DNA from: Yponomeuta sedellus
Lineage: Eukaryota > Arthropoda > Insecta > Lepidoptera > Yponomeutidae
NCBI GenBank assembly: GCA_934045075.1
Contig: OW203734.1
Span: 10,117,516-10,181,515, forward strand
Reading direction: 5' to 3'
Length of the DNA: 64,000 nucleotides
Of this stretch, positions 11,979-23,760 are shown piece by piece; the first letter of the stretch is position 1, and each line of letters starts with the position of its first letter. Both the position numbers and the translations under genes were made by a program. The notes below the pieces were generated by a model that searched no databases, was not told the DNA's origin, and was given only the letters and a program-made list of their open reading frames with translations.

Positions 11979-13200
11979 CTTTATATATATATAAAGCTAC
12001 AATCCGATATACTCACTGACTGATCTAACATCCATACGTTTTCTCGGAAACGGTAAGATTTTGACGAAAATGATGTATGAGAAAGTTGTAGGAAATGTAT
12101 GAATTACAGCCATCCTATGAAGCCGATTTTTGAATTTCGAACGCGTTCCACTACGCGAGGGTGCTAACTCTGTTGTTTATTGGCCGATTTGGATGAAATT
12201 TTGATAGGATGGTGTTATAGTGATCCGATTGAAAAAAAAAATTTTGGTTGTTCGAAATTCAAAATGGCGGCGCAGATATAGCCGACCCAAAAATCGACCT
12301 TTGCGCAAAAAAGTCGGCAGCCAACTGGGCATATGCTGGAGATATGCCGTAAGCGGCATCGCGTTGCCAAAGGACCCAGGTATATGAGAAAAATCCGACA
12401 TCTTGGAATTTCAAGATGGCGGCCGAGATATTGATGATTGAAATTGACAAATTTTTGTATGGAGATTTAGTACTAAAATTGGCTTTTCAACAGAGAAATG
12501 GGACAAACTTGCGAGGCCGGAGGCCGAGCTCCGCGAAGCGGGCACAAAAAGTTCTGCCGCGGCGAGGCCGAAGGCCGAGCTCAGTTTAGGCCGAGGCCGA
12601 AGGCCGAGACCATTCAAATTGCGGCGCACAAGTACCAGCGCAAAAGCAAAAAGGGACAAACTTGTGAGGCCGGAGGCCGAGCTCCGCGGAGCGGGCACGA
12701 GGAACTCCGCCGCGGCGAGGCCGAAGGCCGAGCTCCGTTTAGGCCGAGGCCGAAGGCCGAGACCATTCAGGTTACGGCGCACAAGTACCAGCGCAAAAGC
12801 AAAATGGGACAACCTTGCGAGGCCGGAGGCCGAGCTCCGCGAAGCGGGCACGAGGAACCCCGCCGCGGCGAGGCCGAAGGCCGAGCTCCATCCAGGCCGA
12901 GGCCGAAGGCCGAGACCGTTCAATTTACGGTGCATAAGTACCAGCGCAAGAGCAAAGAGGGACAAACTTGCGAGGCCGGAGGCCGAGCTCCGCGGAGCGG
13001 GCACGAGGAACCCCGCCGCGGCGAGGCCGAAGGCCGAGCTCCGTCCAGGCCGAGGCCGAAGGCCGAGACCATACATGTTCCCATGCAACAATTCACTACA
13101 ATAAGTGTCTAGCGAGGCCCTAGGCCGAGCGCCGCGGAGAGCGGAGCTCGGAGCGGCTGGGGGTTGGCGCGCGTAAGCGCGCAGGGGGCTCGCCCCCTAG
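11979..13200 (+). mobile_element. Helitron-like non-autonomous element, about 1.2 kb
   Basis: The 3' end has the Helitron layout: two GC hairpins (GCGCGC-GTAA-GCGCGC at 13167-13182 and AGGGGG-CTCG-CCCCCT at 13183-13198), then CTAG followed by T at 13197-13201. The 5' side begins near an 18-bp palindrome (CTTTATATATATATAAAG, 11979-11996) and then GCTACAATCC and CTCACTGACTGA. No exact 5'-TC terminus is evident, so the left end is approximate. Inside are a unique part (12000-12490), a 153-bp minisatellite, and a GC-rich tail (13110-13200). There is no Rep/helicase coding, so it would depend on an autonomous partner. Confidence 0.6.
12500..13081. repeat. 153-bp minisatellite, 3.8 copies
   Basis: Copies begin at 12500, 12653, 12806 and 12959 with GGGACAA. 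The spacing is exactly 153 bp each time, and the last copy breaks off near 13081. Each unit is packed with GAGGCCGAAGGCCGAG-type short palindromes. Because 153 is a multiple of three and the units differ mainly by substitutions, several frames stay open on both strands (up to 226 codons). The predicted peptides are therefore just 51-residue repeats of low complexity. I regard them as by-products and not as proteins. Confidence 0.95.
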
Positions 13201-13267
13201 TTTCAGTATAGTGCTCAATACGAGAATATTGGCGTTTGCAGAGTCACTCTTCCGGTATATATTCGTG

Positions 13268-13316
13268 GAACTTTCTAGAAACGCGACATTTCAAAAGGTG
13301 AATTTGGGGTATAATA
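13268..13316 (+). promoter_or_regulatory. Heat-shock-element-like trimer followed by TATA-like box
   Basis: GAA-ct-TTC-ta-GAA at 13268-13280 is a perfect three-unit heat shock element (nGAAnnTTCnnGAAn). A TATAATA box follows at 13310-13316, and an initiator-like TCATT lies at 13342-13346, about 34 bp downstream of the TATA start. It sits 68 bp beyond the 3' end of the Helitron-like element. No open reading frame of note follows, so any transcript would be non-coding. Spacing and motif are seen; function is inferred. Confidence 0.35.
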
Positions 13317-13319
13317 CGA

Positions 13320-15085
13320 AAGGAATAGTAGGGGTGTGAGGTCATTGCTCCTGCAGGCAACCCCTCGTTTCATTCATACTCGTGTGTTTCTGCCTTTACT
13401 GCGCTTCCGAGAGGCTCGCGGAGTTCGCAGAACGGACGCACTAATATTTTATTAAGATTTTGCTCGGCTACGCCGCGCCTTCAGGCTGCTTGTTACGTCG
13501 CTTGTGATAGGAATAAAATTATTGTACACCCAAGTCGGCCTTTACATTGCAAAATTACCCGTAACATAACTGTATGAATAACACAAACTCTACCACAGAA
13601 ACTAACTCAAACTCTCTCTACATCATAGAGTGCAGGTAAAGTCCAATGTCACAAACGCCAAGCATTTACATCTCAAAATCTACAGTTCACATCCACGTTG
13701 AAAACCATCGCCTAAATTTTGGAAGTTTCACCGGACCGTTCTCGTCAATATTGGCAGACCTTTGATTGAAAAGCATCGCAAAGGATTGAAACTCTTAGGG
13801 CGTAAAATGCTACGTTCGGTTGTAAATTTAAATAACAATCAGTGAGCAGGAATTGAGACTTTCGCTAAGTAAATAAATAGTTATCTGTAGTGTCGTCTCA
13901 TCGAATTTCCCAGAAAAGAGCGTTTCAGAACTTTGCTTAAGTATTTACTTAGTGAAATTCTCAATTCACAAACCGGCTCAGTAACTATTGGTACGACCTG
14001 TGTAAATTTATTTGATTACACCATATACTTGATTTCATTACCCCCTATGATAGCACAACGTGGCGATCTTTAGGAGAGGGCTATGTCCAGCAGTGGACAA
14101 GTATAGCCTGACGACGACGACGACACCATATACTTTCAAGTTTTTTTGCACGCATACCAACTCTTTCGCCTACCTCCTGCGGTTGACTGTAGAAAGTGCT
14201 CATGGCACGTCCCTTGCATTGTACGATTTTTTTCTTAAAATTTAAGTGCAATTAAAGTAATAATAATAAAGCCTGCTCTTTATGTTAAGATATAGATAGT
14301 GTTTCCCCTTACGTAAAACGTACTTAATTAGTTATGCTGTTATATGCGATTAATCAATTTGAATCAATTTTATTGACGCAAAACTCGAGAAAATCTAATT
14401 GAAGTATTTGGCTCGGTACACGTGATTTGCGAGACCCTATGTGACGTCAACGGACGACTTAACCCTAGGGGCTGGGGCTGAACATTTTCTTAAAGAGTTT
14501 ATTTAAAACATTGATTGAGTCAATTTCACAGTTCATTCCTCCCAAATGTTATTTTTGACTAATCAAAATGTTTTATGCAAGAAGTTGTATAAATATTAAA
14601 ATCCCTAACCTTTGTTTGCCGGATTTCTGATTATTTGCCCGAAATAAACTCACAAAGGAGCACTTGCATTGATTTGTTTCGTTCACTATAACAATAACGC
14701 TAAATGAAAACACCAAAATACTTATTGTTGGGGTAGAAAAGAAGGTGCAGGCTCTCTAAAGGTGCAGGGCTATTGGCTAGTCGCGGTGGCGTCACAGTGT
14801 CTAGACACCCTTGCTGACGTAAAACGGGAGGGATCCCCAAGACTTCAAACTTCTATTGTTCTATTTAAAAATTTATTTAATATTTCGCTCACTGTACGAA
14901 AAGCATTTATTTTATGTATTTGGTGTACAAAACAGATCACAACCATTACACGATGTCATAGTAGTACTATGATATATGTACTAAGTTGTGGTCTAACGCA
15001 TCCATACACAACATCGCCACGTGTAATTTTGAGTATCCTAATAAGTATAAATTTATAGGGGCATAGAAGCATTCTGGATAAATCT
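13320..15085. other. Giant intron, unassigned (except the 14067 tail)
   Basis: I see GC-rich scraps near 13440-13500 (GCTCGGCTACGCCGCGCC) and one CRE-type palindrome TGACGTCA at 14442-14449. No gene or whole mobile element is recognisable. Confidence 0.4.
14067..14125 (+). mobile_element. Retroposon 3' tail with GACGAC microsatellite
   Basis: The stretch TAGGAGAGGGCTATGTCC followed by AGCAGTGGAC and a (GAC)n tail matches the 3' end at 10881-11107. It carries the same hairpin, GTCCA-GCAG-TGGAC (14085-14098). Only the terminal 60 bp remain. Confidence 0.65.
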
Positions 15086-15118
15086 AATAAACCATAAATC
15101 GAAAATTTATGGTTTATT
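15086..15118. repeat. Perfect 14-bp hairpin
   Basis: Arms 15086-15099 and 15105-15118 (AATAAACCATAAAT and its complement) are exact, with a 5-nt loop. They are not transposon-like and are one of a series of similar hairpins in this window. Confidence 0.85.
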
Positions 15119-18100
15119 GGGTTTCTACAAAGGAATTGGTAGAAACAATTGTATAATACACTATTTTCGGGCCTTTTACTGCTCCCGATATAAGTGCGAG
15201 TATTGATCAAAGAGGAGCATATTGAGCATCACTGGATGTGTGATAAAGATAATAGTATATTACACAACTAGGGTTGTAATACAAAGAAAGGCCGAGATCG
15301 CAGAAGTTTGCGGCCCGAGCTGCAAGCGAGGGACGTAAATATGCGATCGAGAGCTTTCTTTATTACCTCCAGTGTTGTGTACATCTTTTTATGTCTACAC
15401 TTGGCCAGAAAGCGGCTTTTTCCGTACTCGCAGCGTGCGGCGAGCATAGCCCATAAATACGAGCACCAAAAATTCCAGGCCATCATTTTACCCCACTTCA
15501 ACCCTTATTGACAAAGCCGCAGAATTCGGCCGATGCTAATGACTTAATTCCCTCACTGACATCGAGAGCAAATATTGATGAAGGTACCCAATTTTCGGCG
15601 AGAAATCAAATGGCTTTGCCGTATGCGGAGTGCTAAACTCCTTTAATTTATTGGGACAACTCTGGTAAACTTCAACAATGAGTCGCGAAACAAATTCTGA
15701 GTCGAAGTAGGGCACCGGGTGTGCGGCCAAGATAAACTCGCCTTTGAGGAGCTCTTGTGTTGACGCCACAGCCGAAGAACACTTCAACATTTCTTGTTGT
15801 GTTTCGCTCTTCTTTTGTCCGCAATTTTTCTTTAGTAGCGGCACGCTACGCGATCGCACGGTGCAAAATTTTCGTAACTTTTTTAATTTTTCTCCCACTT
15901 TCCCCGAGAACCATCCTTGGCTTGGCGAACTATTCTGTTCGATCTCATCGCGATACCAATAATAATGAACTAAGGCGAGAGGGAATTGTGTCAGTTCAAT
16001 CGAAAACGATTTCCCAAAGTCCCGAAATCAATTCCCATTGTCTCGGGGTACTCCGGGTGCCCCTAGAGAATATTGAATTAGGATGCGCTCACTTCCTCGC
16101 GAAACCCAATCATTTCCAGATATTCTGAGGTCAATTCCTAGCGTCACTTGCACAGAAACCTAAGTAGCTTCATTGTATGAACATGCGAGGTTTCCCGTAA
16201 AGTATATTTTTTTCATTCAATGAATAACTTCAAAAACCTTTTCGTGTGCTCGATTATGTATGCAGAATGGTTGGCCGTTCAAAAAAGCGTGTAACCCTTC
16301 ATTAGAGCGACATTAGGTTAGGGCCCTTTTTAATTTTGGCTCGGACGAGGATCGCAACAGTGAATGTCAAGGTTGAATTATACGGAGCATGTGTAACAAA
16401 AAGCAAAAGAGGGAAGTAAAGAGCTCTTATTAAAAGACTACGCAGCAAAAGGTTGCACTTTCAACAGCTTGCATTCGTTCAAGTTTTCCAGCTACGAGAA
16501 GAAATGAGGTGTTTTTCCGCACCACATTCTTAGCGACAGGTTGGCTTACACGGCTTACAAGGTTGGTTGCACCTTTCTCGCACATACCATTTGGTTTTGC
16601 TATACTCTTATATGACTTGCGAATATATTTTGGAAACCTCGTTATGCCACGGAGGCCATTAATTTTGACTGCGTTAAAAATTGGCAATGGAGACTATGTG
16701 AATATGCGACGCTGTTTGTAAAATTAGTAACAGTCGCTAATGGTTTTAATTCGCAAAGGTTATAGGTGAGACATTCATAATGTCAATGCAAACTGGTGCG
16801 GGCACAAGAGGAAAGGCCACCCATCAGATAGTTCGTTTGGTGCACAATGAAATGGAAATACGATCGTGGTCACTAATAACACTTTTGGTGTGTTGGCGTC
16901 ATGTAAATAAACACGCTCGAAAATGGTACGCAAAATGTTATTTCTGATATTTAGCTGAGCGATTTCTTTGTTCACACAGCTTTACAGATTGCATAAAATG
17001 ATGCAGGCGCGTGTGAGAACAGGCTTGCTTCAAAAGTAGCCTGCTTTCATGTTGAAGTTTGTATGGCAGGGCGTGCGGTGTTCCCGTAATTTAAGCCTTC
17101 GACCGGTCAAAGGAAAGCCATCTTCTTCCATTTGAGCGGGCGGGGAACGGCGCGTATTCACACGGGAAATGAGAAGCTTCAGTCCTGAAGCGAAATGTGC
17201 CCGAGACACGACGCCGACGCCAGGCCAATTAATAAAATATGAGCTAACCAGACTCCTGAGTGTTACTGCGGGTGGAAACGCGGGATATCCTTTAGAAATA
17301 AAAGACAAAGAGGGCTTTTCTTTAGGACCGTTACCTTTTCAGCTCATTAAGCGAATCGTGGCTTGTTCCGACCCGGTGACCCTTACTTTGAAGTTTGTAA
17401 CGACCTGTCGCCACTCAAGAGAAGCACTGATAGCGTTTCGACCAGAAGATGTCAGCTGTCACGGGGCACGTCGTGGAGAACTTTCGAGTATTGTGGAATG
17501 ACACTGAGTTGGGTTAACGATGATGAAAACGCACCGAGCTCTCTCATGGCCTGGCGTAGCGCCAGCTTAGAATTTCACTGATCCAGTCTTGCAAGACCGC
17601 GAAACTAGGGCTCTATCTTAAGTCTCCTCCACAACAACACATACCTTTAAACTAAGCTCAAATCTCCCTACCCTTATGCTATCTACGACGTGAGAATTCA
17701 TAGAATTTGCCTGTGAATGGCTCACAGGTGACAGTTAACGCTACAATGTTCTCTATTCATAGCTCATTGCTCTGTCTAAGCTATTAATAACACCCACTGC
17801 CCATGCTCATGTACGTTAATGCACCCTTTCACTTAGACACGAGCGTTCCTGACCTTATCAGATTTAAAATGTCACATAACCATTACAAATTGAGTTGTGA
17901 ATAAATATAAGAAATGCTTTTCACTTCGAGAAAACTGAACGAGCTCTTAAAAGTGAATTTGCTCCATGGAGCAATGGAACGCAAATAAGGACATTTTTTG
18001 CAAAAATGTCCTCATTAGATTGTTATGATGTGCATGGAACATACCAAAAGCAATGAGTTAGTGTATGTCTAAACCTATTTACTTTTCTTCTGTGTTTCAG
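15119..18100. other. Repeat-poor part of the giant intron
   Basis: From about 15,270 to 17,640 the sequence is less AT-rich than its surroundings and lacks recognisable mobile elements. Overlapping open frames of 85-123 codons occur on both strands (15536-16128, 16430-16721, 17030-17501), but none resembles a known protein and they shadow each other. This could be conserved regulatory DNA of the host gene, but nothing in the sequence proves it. Confidence 0.35.
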
Positions 18101-18146
18101 AGAACTGAAACACGTGTTCGGTAGAGCAGGAAAGGAATTTCCAGCC
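18101..18146 (+). other. Exon-like segment with consensus splice sites, opposite strand to host gene
   Basis: A strong acceptor (CTTTTCTTCTGTGTTTCAG) ends at 18100. It is followed by 46 nt with one open frame reading ELKHVFGRAGKEFPA, and then a strong donor (GTAAGTATA) at 18147. If real, it would be a micro-exon of a plus-strand gene nested in the Ptpmeg2 intron. No flanking partner exon could be assigned and I do not recognise the peptide. It may be chance. Confidence 0.25.
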
Positions 18147-19090
18147 GTAAGTATAAATAAAATGCGCAAAAATAGGATTGTAATTTTCCCTTTCTAAATT
18201 AATTTGTCACCGCGACGTGTCCGTCGGCCTAAAACAATGCACGAGGCTCGCCATGCTCGTAAGTAAAGAAATACTTATGCATGCGTGTATTATGAATTCA
18301 GCGGCACACACGACGTGCGTCGCATGTCCCCGTTGCATAAATTAATCCTTATCACATCGTTGCGAGTTGCGAGCGAGGCCAGCGCCGCTTTCCCACAGAG
18401 GATCCTTATTAAAAACTTAACTTAGTTAAATAGTTTAAACCTTACTCAATTATTCCCTTCTATGACGTTTATGAATGGTGAGTAGAAACGTATTTAACAT
18501 CAAGCCGACCAGTCGTAGTCGGTTTGTTGAAATGGACTCAAAGTCCATTATTTTTCTTAAATAAATTTAAAATGGTTCATCTTAACTGATTTTCCACCAA
18601 CACAAAATGATAATGTAATGATTAACAGCCTCGGCACTATGAGATATTATACGTTATTTCCTTTTACTGTTTACTTCTAACGCAAAGGCGATCTGTAATG
18701 AAACCGCACGTAAAAATCGAAAAAAGTTCTAAAGCTCGACATCACAGACATAGGAGACTTGTAGAGATAAAATATACAAAAGCTGCCATCATGAGCTAAT
18801 ACATTAAAATACAGATATTAAAATGTATTTCAACGTGAATAATTTAGATTTTGTTGAATGTTAATGCATAACGCCGATGTCTGCGGGTCGATTTGTAGCG
18901 GTAAAAGCAACATAACTCTGACCATCTTGTCTCAAAATAATCATCTTAACCATTGAAATCTATTTTTACTTTTAAGGTCAGGAGTGAGGAGGTTAAAAAG
19001 AACACATCGTTGCAAAAAAAAAATGTTTCCGGATCATGTGACACCGAAACCTTTCTTTACCTACATTTGTTCTTATTTTTCTTAAAAAAT

Positions 19091-19186
19091 TAGGAAAACC
19101 TAAAGGTTTTCCTACCTGCCTGAGTAGGAAAAGCATCAATATGCTACGATCAGACAGGTAGGTAGCATATTAATGCTACGGTAGTT
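19091..19186. repeat. Cluster of hairpins and quasi-palindromes
   Basis: A perfect 11-bp hairpin with a 2-nt loop (TAGGAAAACCT, 19091-19114) is followed by interlaced inverted copies of TACCTGCCTG and AGCATCAATATGCTAC (one mismatch each) up to about 19186. The layered pattern looks like repeated local template switching. It is not a single transposon end. Confidence 0.65.
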
Positions 19187-19459
19187 ACAACCATTTCAGA
19201 TAGAGATAGGTGACCCGGCTACCACGCTACCATTCAAATGACCTTCGGCAAACGTGCATGATAAGTTCTTGCCGTTTATAAAATTGATAATAGCAGCTGG
19301 TATTAATATGAAATCATGTCGTCTGCACACTTTTTATAAAATTAAGGAAGTTATAGAAAAGCGGAATATCAACTTAAAAGCCACTTAAAGAATAGAGTGT
19401 CATGTCAAATTGTCAGTGTACGGAAGTAATAAGATAATATGGCACAATAGCACAATTTA

Positions 19460-19662
19460 TAACATAATAATATTTACATACAGGCACATACATTGCGTCT
19501 GGCCCCACACTAGGATACCCTGTGTCGTGGGAGCCAGAAACAACGACATCACAAACATGTAAACATCCAAGACCTGGGTTTTTTTTTGTTCCCAGCCGGG
19601 ATTCGAACCCGGGACCTCTTGCATGGTAGGTAGATGCGCTACCGCTACGCCACAGAGGTCGT
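19460..19662 (-). mobile_element. tRNA-derived SINE
   Basis: On the minus strand a tRNA-like head (19591-19660) contains a box A (TGGCGTAGCGG, complement at 19642-19652) and a perfect box B (GGTTCGAATCC, complement at 19599-19609), framed by CCCGG pairs. The body follows with GGGTATCCTAGTGTGGGGCC. The element is flanked by a 7-bp direct repeat, CAATTTA (19453-19459 and 19663-19669), which fits a target-site duplication. The intron-like body and degenerate acceptor stem argue against a functional tRNA gene. Related body sequence occurs near 39083-39140 and 40770-40860. Confidence 0.8.
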
Positions 19663-19669
19663 CAATTTA

Positions 19670-22600
19670 AGCCATAAGAATAACTATCCCGATGGGTAGG
19701 TATCACTACCAGGACGGTAGTCATTACGCAGCCCCTTTTAGCAACAAATGTTGCCAAATGAAACTGTTGCCTATAAACGATATTCAGCTTATTCGGTTAC
19801 AAAATGTAGTATAGGCGGTCCCAAAAGTACGGTCACGCGAAATAACACCACAGGACAATCTAAATAAACCCTGCAGTCAGCGATTTTGAAAAATGCTGGG
19901 CCGAATGCTACGTCAGGACAGTTTTATAACAAATAAATTAGAATAGATAAGGGAATAGTTACAGGCTACCGGGAAGCTATCTTGACCATTAAAAATATAC
20001 AGGATCGTCCTTTGAGGTATAATAATGGCAACTACTTAATCCGCTATATCTAGATATAGAAACGCTTTGTTAAGAGACCTCTCGTAAATATTTAAAATTT
20101 TTAACACATGGCATCATCATCGATCTCTCTAACACCCATAGAACAGACGACCAAGTCAAGATTAATTGTTAACAGTATGCTGCAGTTTACCCAAAAAGAT
20201 AGACAGATGTCGATCGTATTCTGTTGCGAGTGCAATTCAGTTTTTGTAATTTTTATAGTAGTGTGCATTGGGGGTTCGAGGTGAGCGGTAGATAAGCCGA
20301 ACACAATTTCAAGCGGCGGTTATTTACGATTGGATGCTTAAATAACTTGCGTGCCAGATGTTTATTGGGTTTGGGCTATTGTCTCTGCTTCCGACGATAA
20401 ATCATCGTTTATGCGAGCAAAAACAATGGATGCACAAGGGAGCGATTACTGCAGCCGAGCTACTGTATTCGATCAGCAAAACAAGATATAGGAATAATAT
20501 AACCAAATAATACGATTGTATATTTGGCGTTTAGCTAACACAACATTCATTTCAGAAGTGAGAGAACTAGCGAGTAAGAAAATTAGTTCTCACTGAATCT
20601 GTAAAGGCTTACCCGGTATGCTAAACCTCTTTGGGGATTCGGGTACAAAGCACGGATGGGCACTTTGAGGCCACGAGGCCCGATCTCTTTGAGCCTGAGC
20701 ACAGCCGCCGGCACCGGCGCGTCTCGCTACAAACGACCGTCGACCGGCCGCGGGAAATATGCACGGAATTCGATAATTTCGACCGGTCGCGCTGCGGACA
20801 AATTCTAAATTCTACCGCGTCATTAGCGCCGCTAGGAGTTCGTGTGACAAAAATGTCTACCGAGAATAGGCCTGTAAGAAACGCGCCGCTAATCACAAGA
20901 CTGCGCTGCCGCAGGCCCCTCCGAGATATTTTTCTTAGTGTGAAAGGATTATGTGAGTTTGTCGCTGAAACATCTTGATCGATAGCTGTAGATATAACAA
21001 TTATTTGAAAGTCTAAACTTGTGATTTTCATTAACGAATTACGAATAGAAAAACTATAACAATTTGAGAGTCTACATACTTATAATGTTTGCATATGGAA
21101 CCCTTTATGACCAGAAAGCTGGGTATCGAAACAACGCATTCTGTCCACTCGCTCGTACACGGCTTCCTTAGACACAAAGCGTGTCGTTTGCAACAAATAA
21201 CACGTCGACTGACATGCCCTCTTTTATCGAACAGCCAAAAAATACAGTGTTACGTAATATCTGCGAATTCAACCAGAGAAAAATATTTGCTATTAAAACG
21301 CGATTCTTCAACGAACGAAGGCAAAATAATTTTAAAGTCAATAAAAACATTTGATAGAGTTGGCCCGGGCCCAGACATCTCTGATCAGATAAAATAGGTC
21401 AGGGATGGTGTCCTCTCCTCTTCGCGATGCGACGTCGCCGCAGATTGCACGCCGAGTAAAGTTGACGGGGTGTAAACTTTAAAACGACAGCTCTAACGAA
21501 GCGCTGCTTCAAATACGCGACATCGAAGTAGTAAAAGCATAAAAACTACAGCAGTTTCGACATGGACGTTGGATATAAACTACATAAACTGCCCGAACTT
21601 GCTTGAACTAGCTAAAGGATAGGTACTCACGCGAAACGCGAGGAATATGATTTCTAGAATTACATAACTTTCGGAGCGAGTGCACTAGCGGTGGAATTCG
21701 GGCAAATGTTGGAGACATTCTACAAGTCGGCAACCGAATACAAATCGGGTTACTGGCAGTCGGAGTATCCCAAGCGCGGAATTTCTCTCATTTGTCATAG
21801 CTCCGCGAAATTCCACATTACACCACCCTCGTTTCACGCCTAAAGTTTTAATATTTACATTATATAAGTCTGTACCGTTGACAATGGGCAGTAGATACCG
21901 TCTCGTGCATGCGATATCAAGAACGTCCTTGGTATGGATGTTTTGATAAATGCATCGGTGAAAGGGGAGTGAAAAAAAACTTAATAAAAGGGAATCAGAC
22001 CCGCACGCGCAGCTGCCGGTCTATCCGACATCTGCCAGGTGCGATCAACGTTTTTTTTTCTTTACTACACCTTTAAACGTGGACAAAAACGCTAACAGAA
22101 ATGAATGTTAAGAATTCTTACTTTTGGTTCAAATCATAACTCGGGTTAGGAGTACTGGTGACAGGAGTAGACGTTGTAAACATTGACTTAGGCCCTTGAA
22201 ATACTAGGTATGTCACGCAGCGTATAATATGTTTACGAAATATAAAACAAGTGGAATCAACGAATTTACTTTGCATTGTCAAAACACAATATTTACAACA
22301 CACAAATAAATCAACCCGCTCTCCGCAAGCAATCAAACCTAAAATCCAATGTAGAGTCGTAATCGCGTTCACAGAATGAATGAAGAAGCTTCGACCTCTC
22401 CACAAGCGGATACTTCACATACGATATAGCGCGGTTAACTAACCACTGAGTACATTAAAGTCCAAATACAGAGTGCGTAATTTTTTTTCATGTGCATCAA
22501 AGTGTGGAAGAAAATCGGATATCACCTACTTAATATTTTTCCAATATTTCTTTGCTGTGCCGCTAACATAGTTAAATTTCAATTTATTGGTGCAATGAGA

Positions 22601-23758
22601 AAGAGGAACTAAAGTAGAGTGTGTCTATAAGCAGAATTAAATAGAATGGAATGGTACTAGCGCAAGCCTTTATTGAAAGACTAAGTTTATTCGCTACAGT
22701 GCACTCGCTAACTCTAACATGTCTTTAGCACAGAGCATGCTCATAGACTGAGTGAATTGATCGTTCCAGATAAAAACATGCCGGCACAGATAATCACAGG
22801 TTCCGAGAGGCATGATTAGCGCACTCGTTAGCATCATCCGAGGCCCATCTTTCATTCAGTCCCATTAGACACGAACTAAAACTTGACTTTATACATGTTC
22901 TCATTAATAGTGAACACAGGAAAAAAAACTAACCAGAAACTACGTAAATATTTGCAAATTATGAGACATCAAATACAAGTCGAATGCTGCAAATTAAAGC
23001 GAAAAGGTCTAGCAAATTAAAAAGCTCTTCTGGCGTCATTAAACTACTCTGCTTTGGAGAAAGAGAAAATTGATTTACGTAATGAATGGACGGTGTCCAG
23101 TTAGTAGAGTTTAGCATCGGACAGGAACGATCTGGCTACGAGCTCTCTCGCAAAAGTGCACTGATGAATGAGCCGATCGCCTTCCGTTGAAAAGCGCAGC
23201 ACGGGGAACCAAACCATTCGATATGTGGGACAAACGCTGCCTGCTTTACGTTATTAAGCACTCGCTAATCCGACTTTCATGCGATGCGAGTTTGATTCAA
23301 TAAAATTTCGTCAGACACGTAGGCTTAGGAACTACGTGCTAGTTGTATGGACACATTGCCCTTTATATCTAGGCCTCCAATACCAAAATGTAAGGTTAGA
23401 TATAGTTAAAGTTAGAGTGCATGGTTAGTATGCGGGTAGCATCGTAATTAAGCCCTGTCACTTACGGCGAGCGGAAGGAGGGCGCGTGCGGAGATGACGT
23501 CACTTCCTCGCCGCCGGCCGGCCTTCCCGACGGATATTAATCATCCCGAACCGCCTCACCTGACTGCGCATCTTGGTTAATTGAAAATATACAAGTTAGT
23601 GGACGTAAGCAAGTTTCCAGCCAAGGCGAATCGGTCGAAGTTCGCGGGTATCGGCGGAGAGCCATTACAACTTTGGCAATTTAATGAATAGACGGTTAAG
23701 TCGTGTAACAGGCCGCCATTACTAAAATGAAGTGGATATTGAGTTCGCACGCTTGATG
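19670..23758. other. Giant intron, mostly unassigned, with GC-richer islands
   Basis: Two stretches are markedly GC-richer than the background: 20690-20930 (GCCGCCGGCACCGGCGCG and neighbours) and 23460-23580. Open frames on both strands of the first (up to 136 codons) have no recognisable product. No intact mobile element was recognised. Confidence 0.4.
23460..23545. promoter_or_regulatory. GC-rich island with CRE palindrome
   Basis: In an AT-rich intron this 85-bp block is dominated by GC (CCTCGCCGCCGGCCGGCC). It contains TGACGTCA (23495-23502), the full palindromic CREB/ATF site, directly followed by an ETS-like CTTCCTC. It could be an intronic enhancer or alternative promoter. No initiator or first exon is evident, so this is only a candidate. 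Confidence 0.3.
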
Positions 23759-23760
23759 AA

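Noticed and set aside
12500..13081. Regularly spaced repeats considered as a CRISPR-like array
   Set aside because: Units are contiguous 153-bp copies without unique spacers, in a eukaryotic genome.
12411..13112. Frames of 161, 204 and 226 codons on both strands
   Set aside because: All are translations of the 153-bp minisatellite, which stays open because its period is divisible by three. Residue content is low complexity and there are no matching start or splice signals.
15536..16128. Overlapping 120- and 123-codon frames on opposite strands
   Set aside because: No family resemblance, no splice context, and they shadow each other.
17030..17501. 92- and 110-codon frames on opposite strands
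   Set aside because: No recognisable motif; probably chance in a less AT-rich part of the intron.
19591..19660. Candidate tRNA gene (good A and B boxes, minus strand)
   Set aside because: It is followed directly by a SINE body and flanked by a short direct repeat, and the acceptor stem does not close properly. It is best read as a SINE head.
20621..21031. 136-codon minus-strand and 115-codon plus-strand frames
   Set aside because: Both arise from a GC-rich island where stops are rare. No homology or splice signals.
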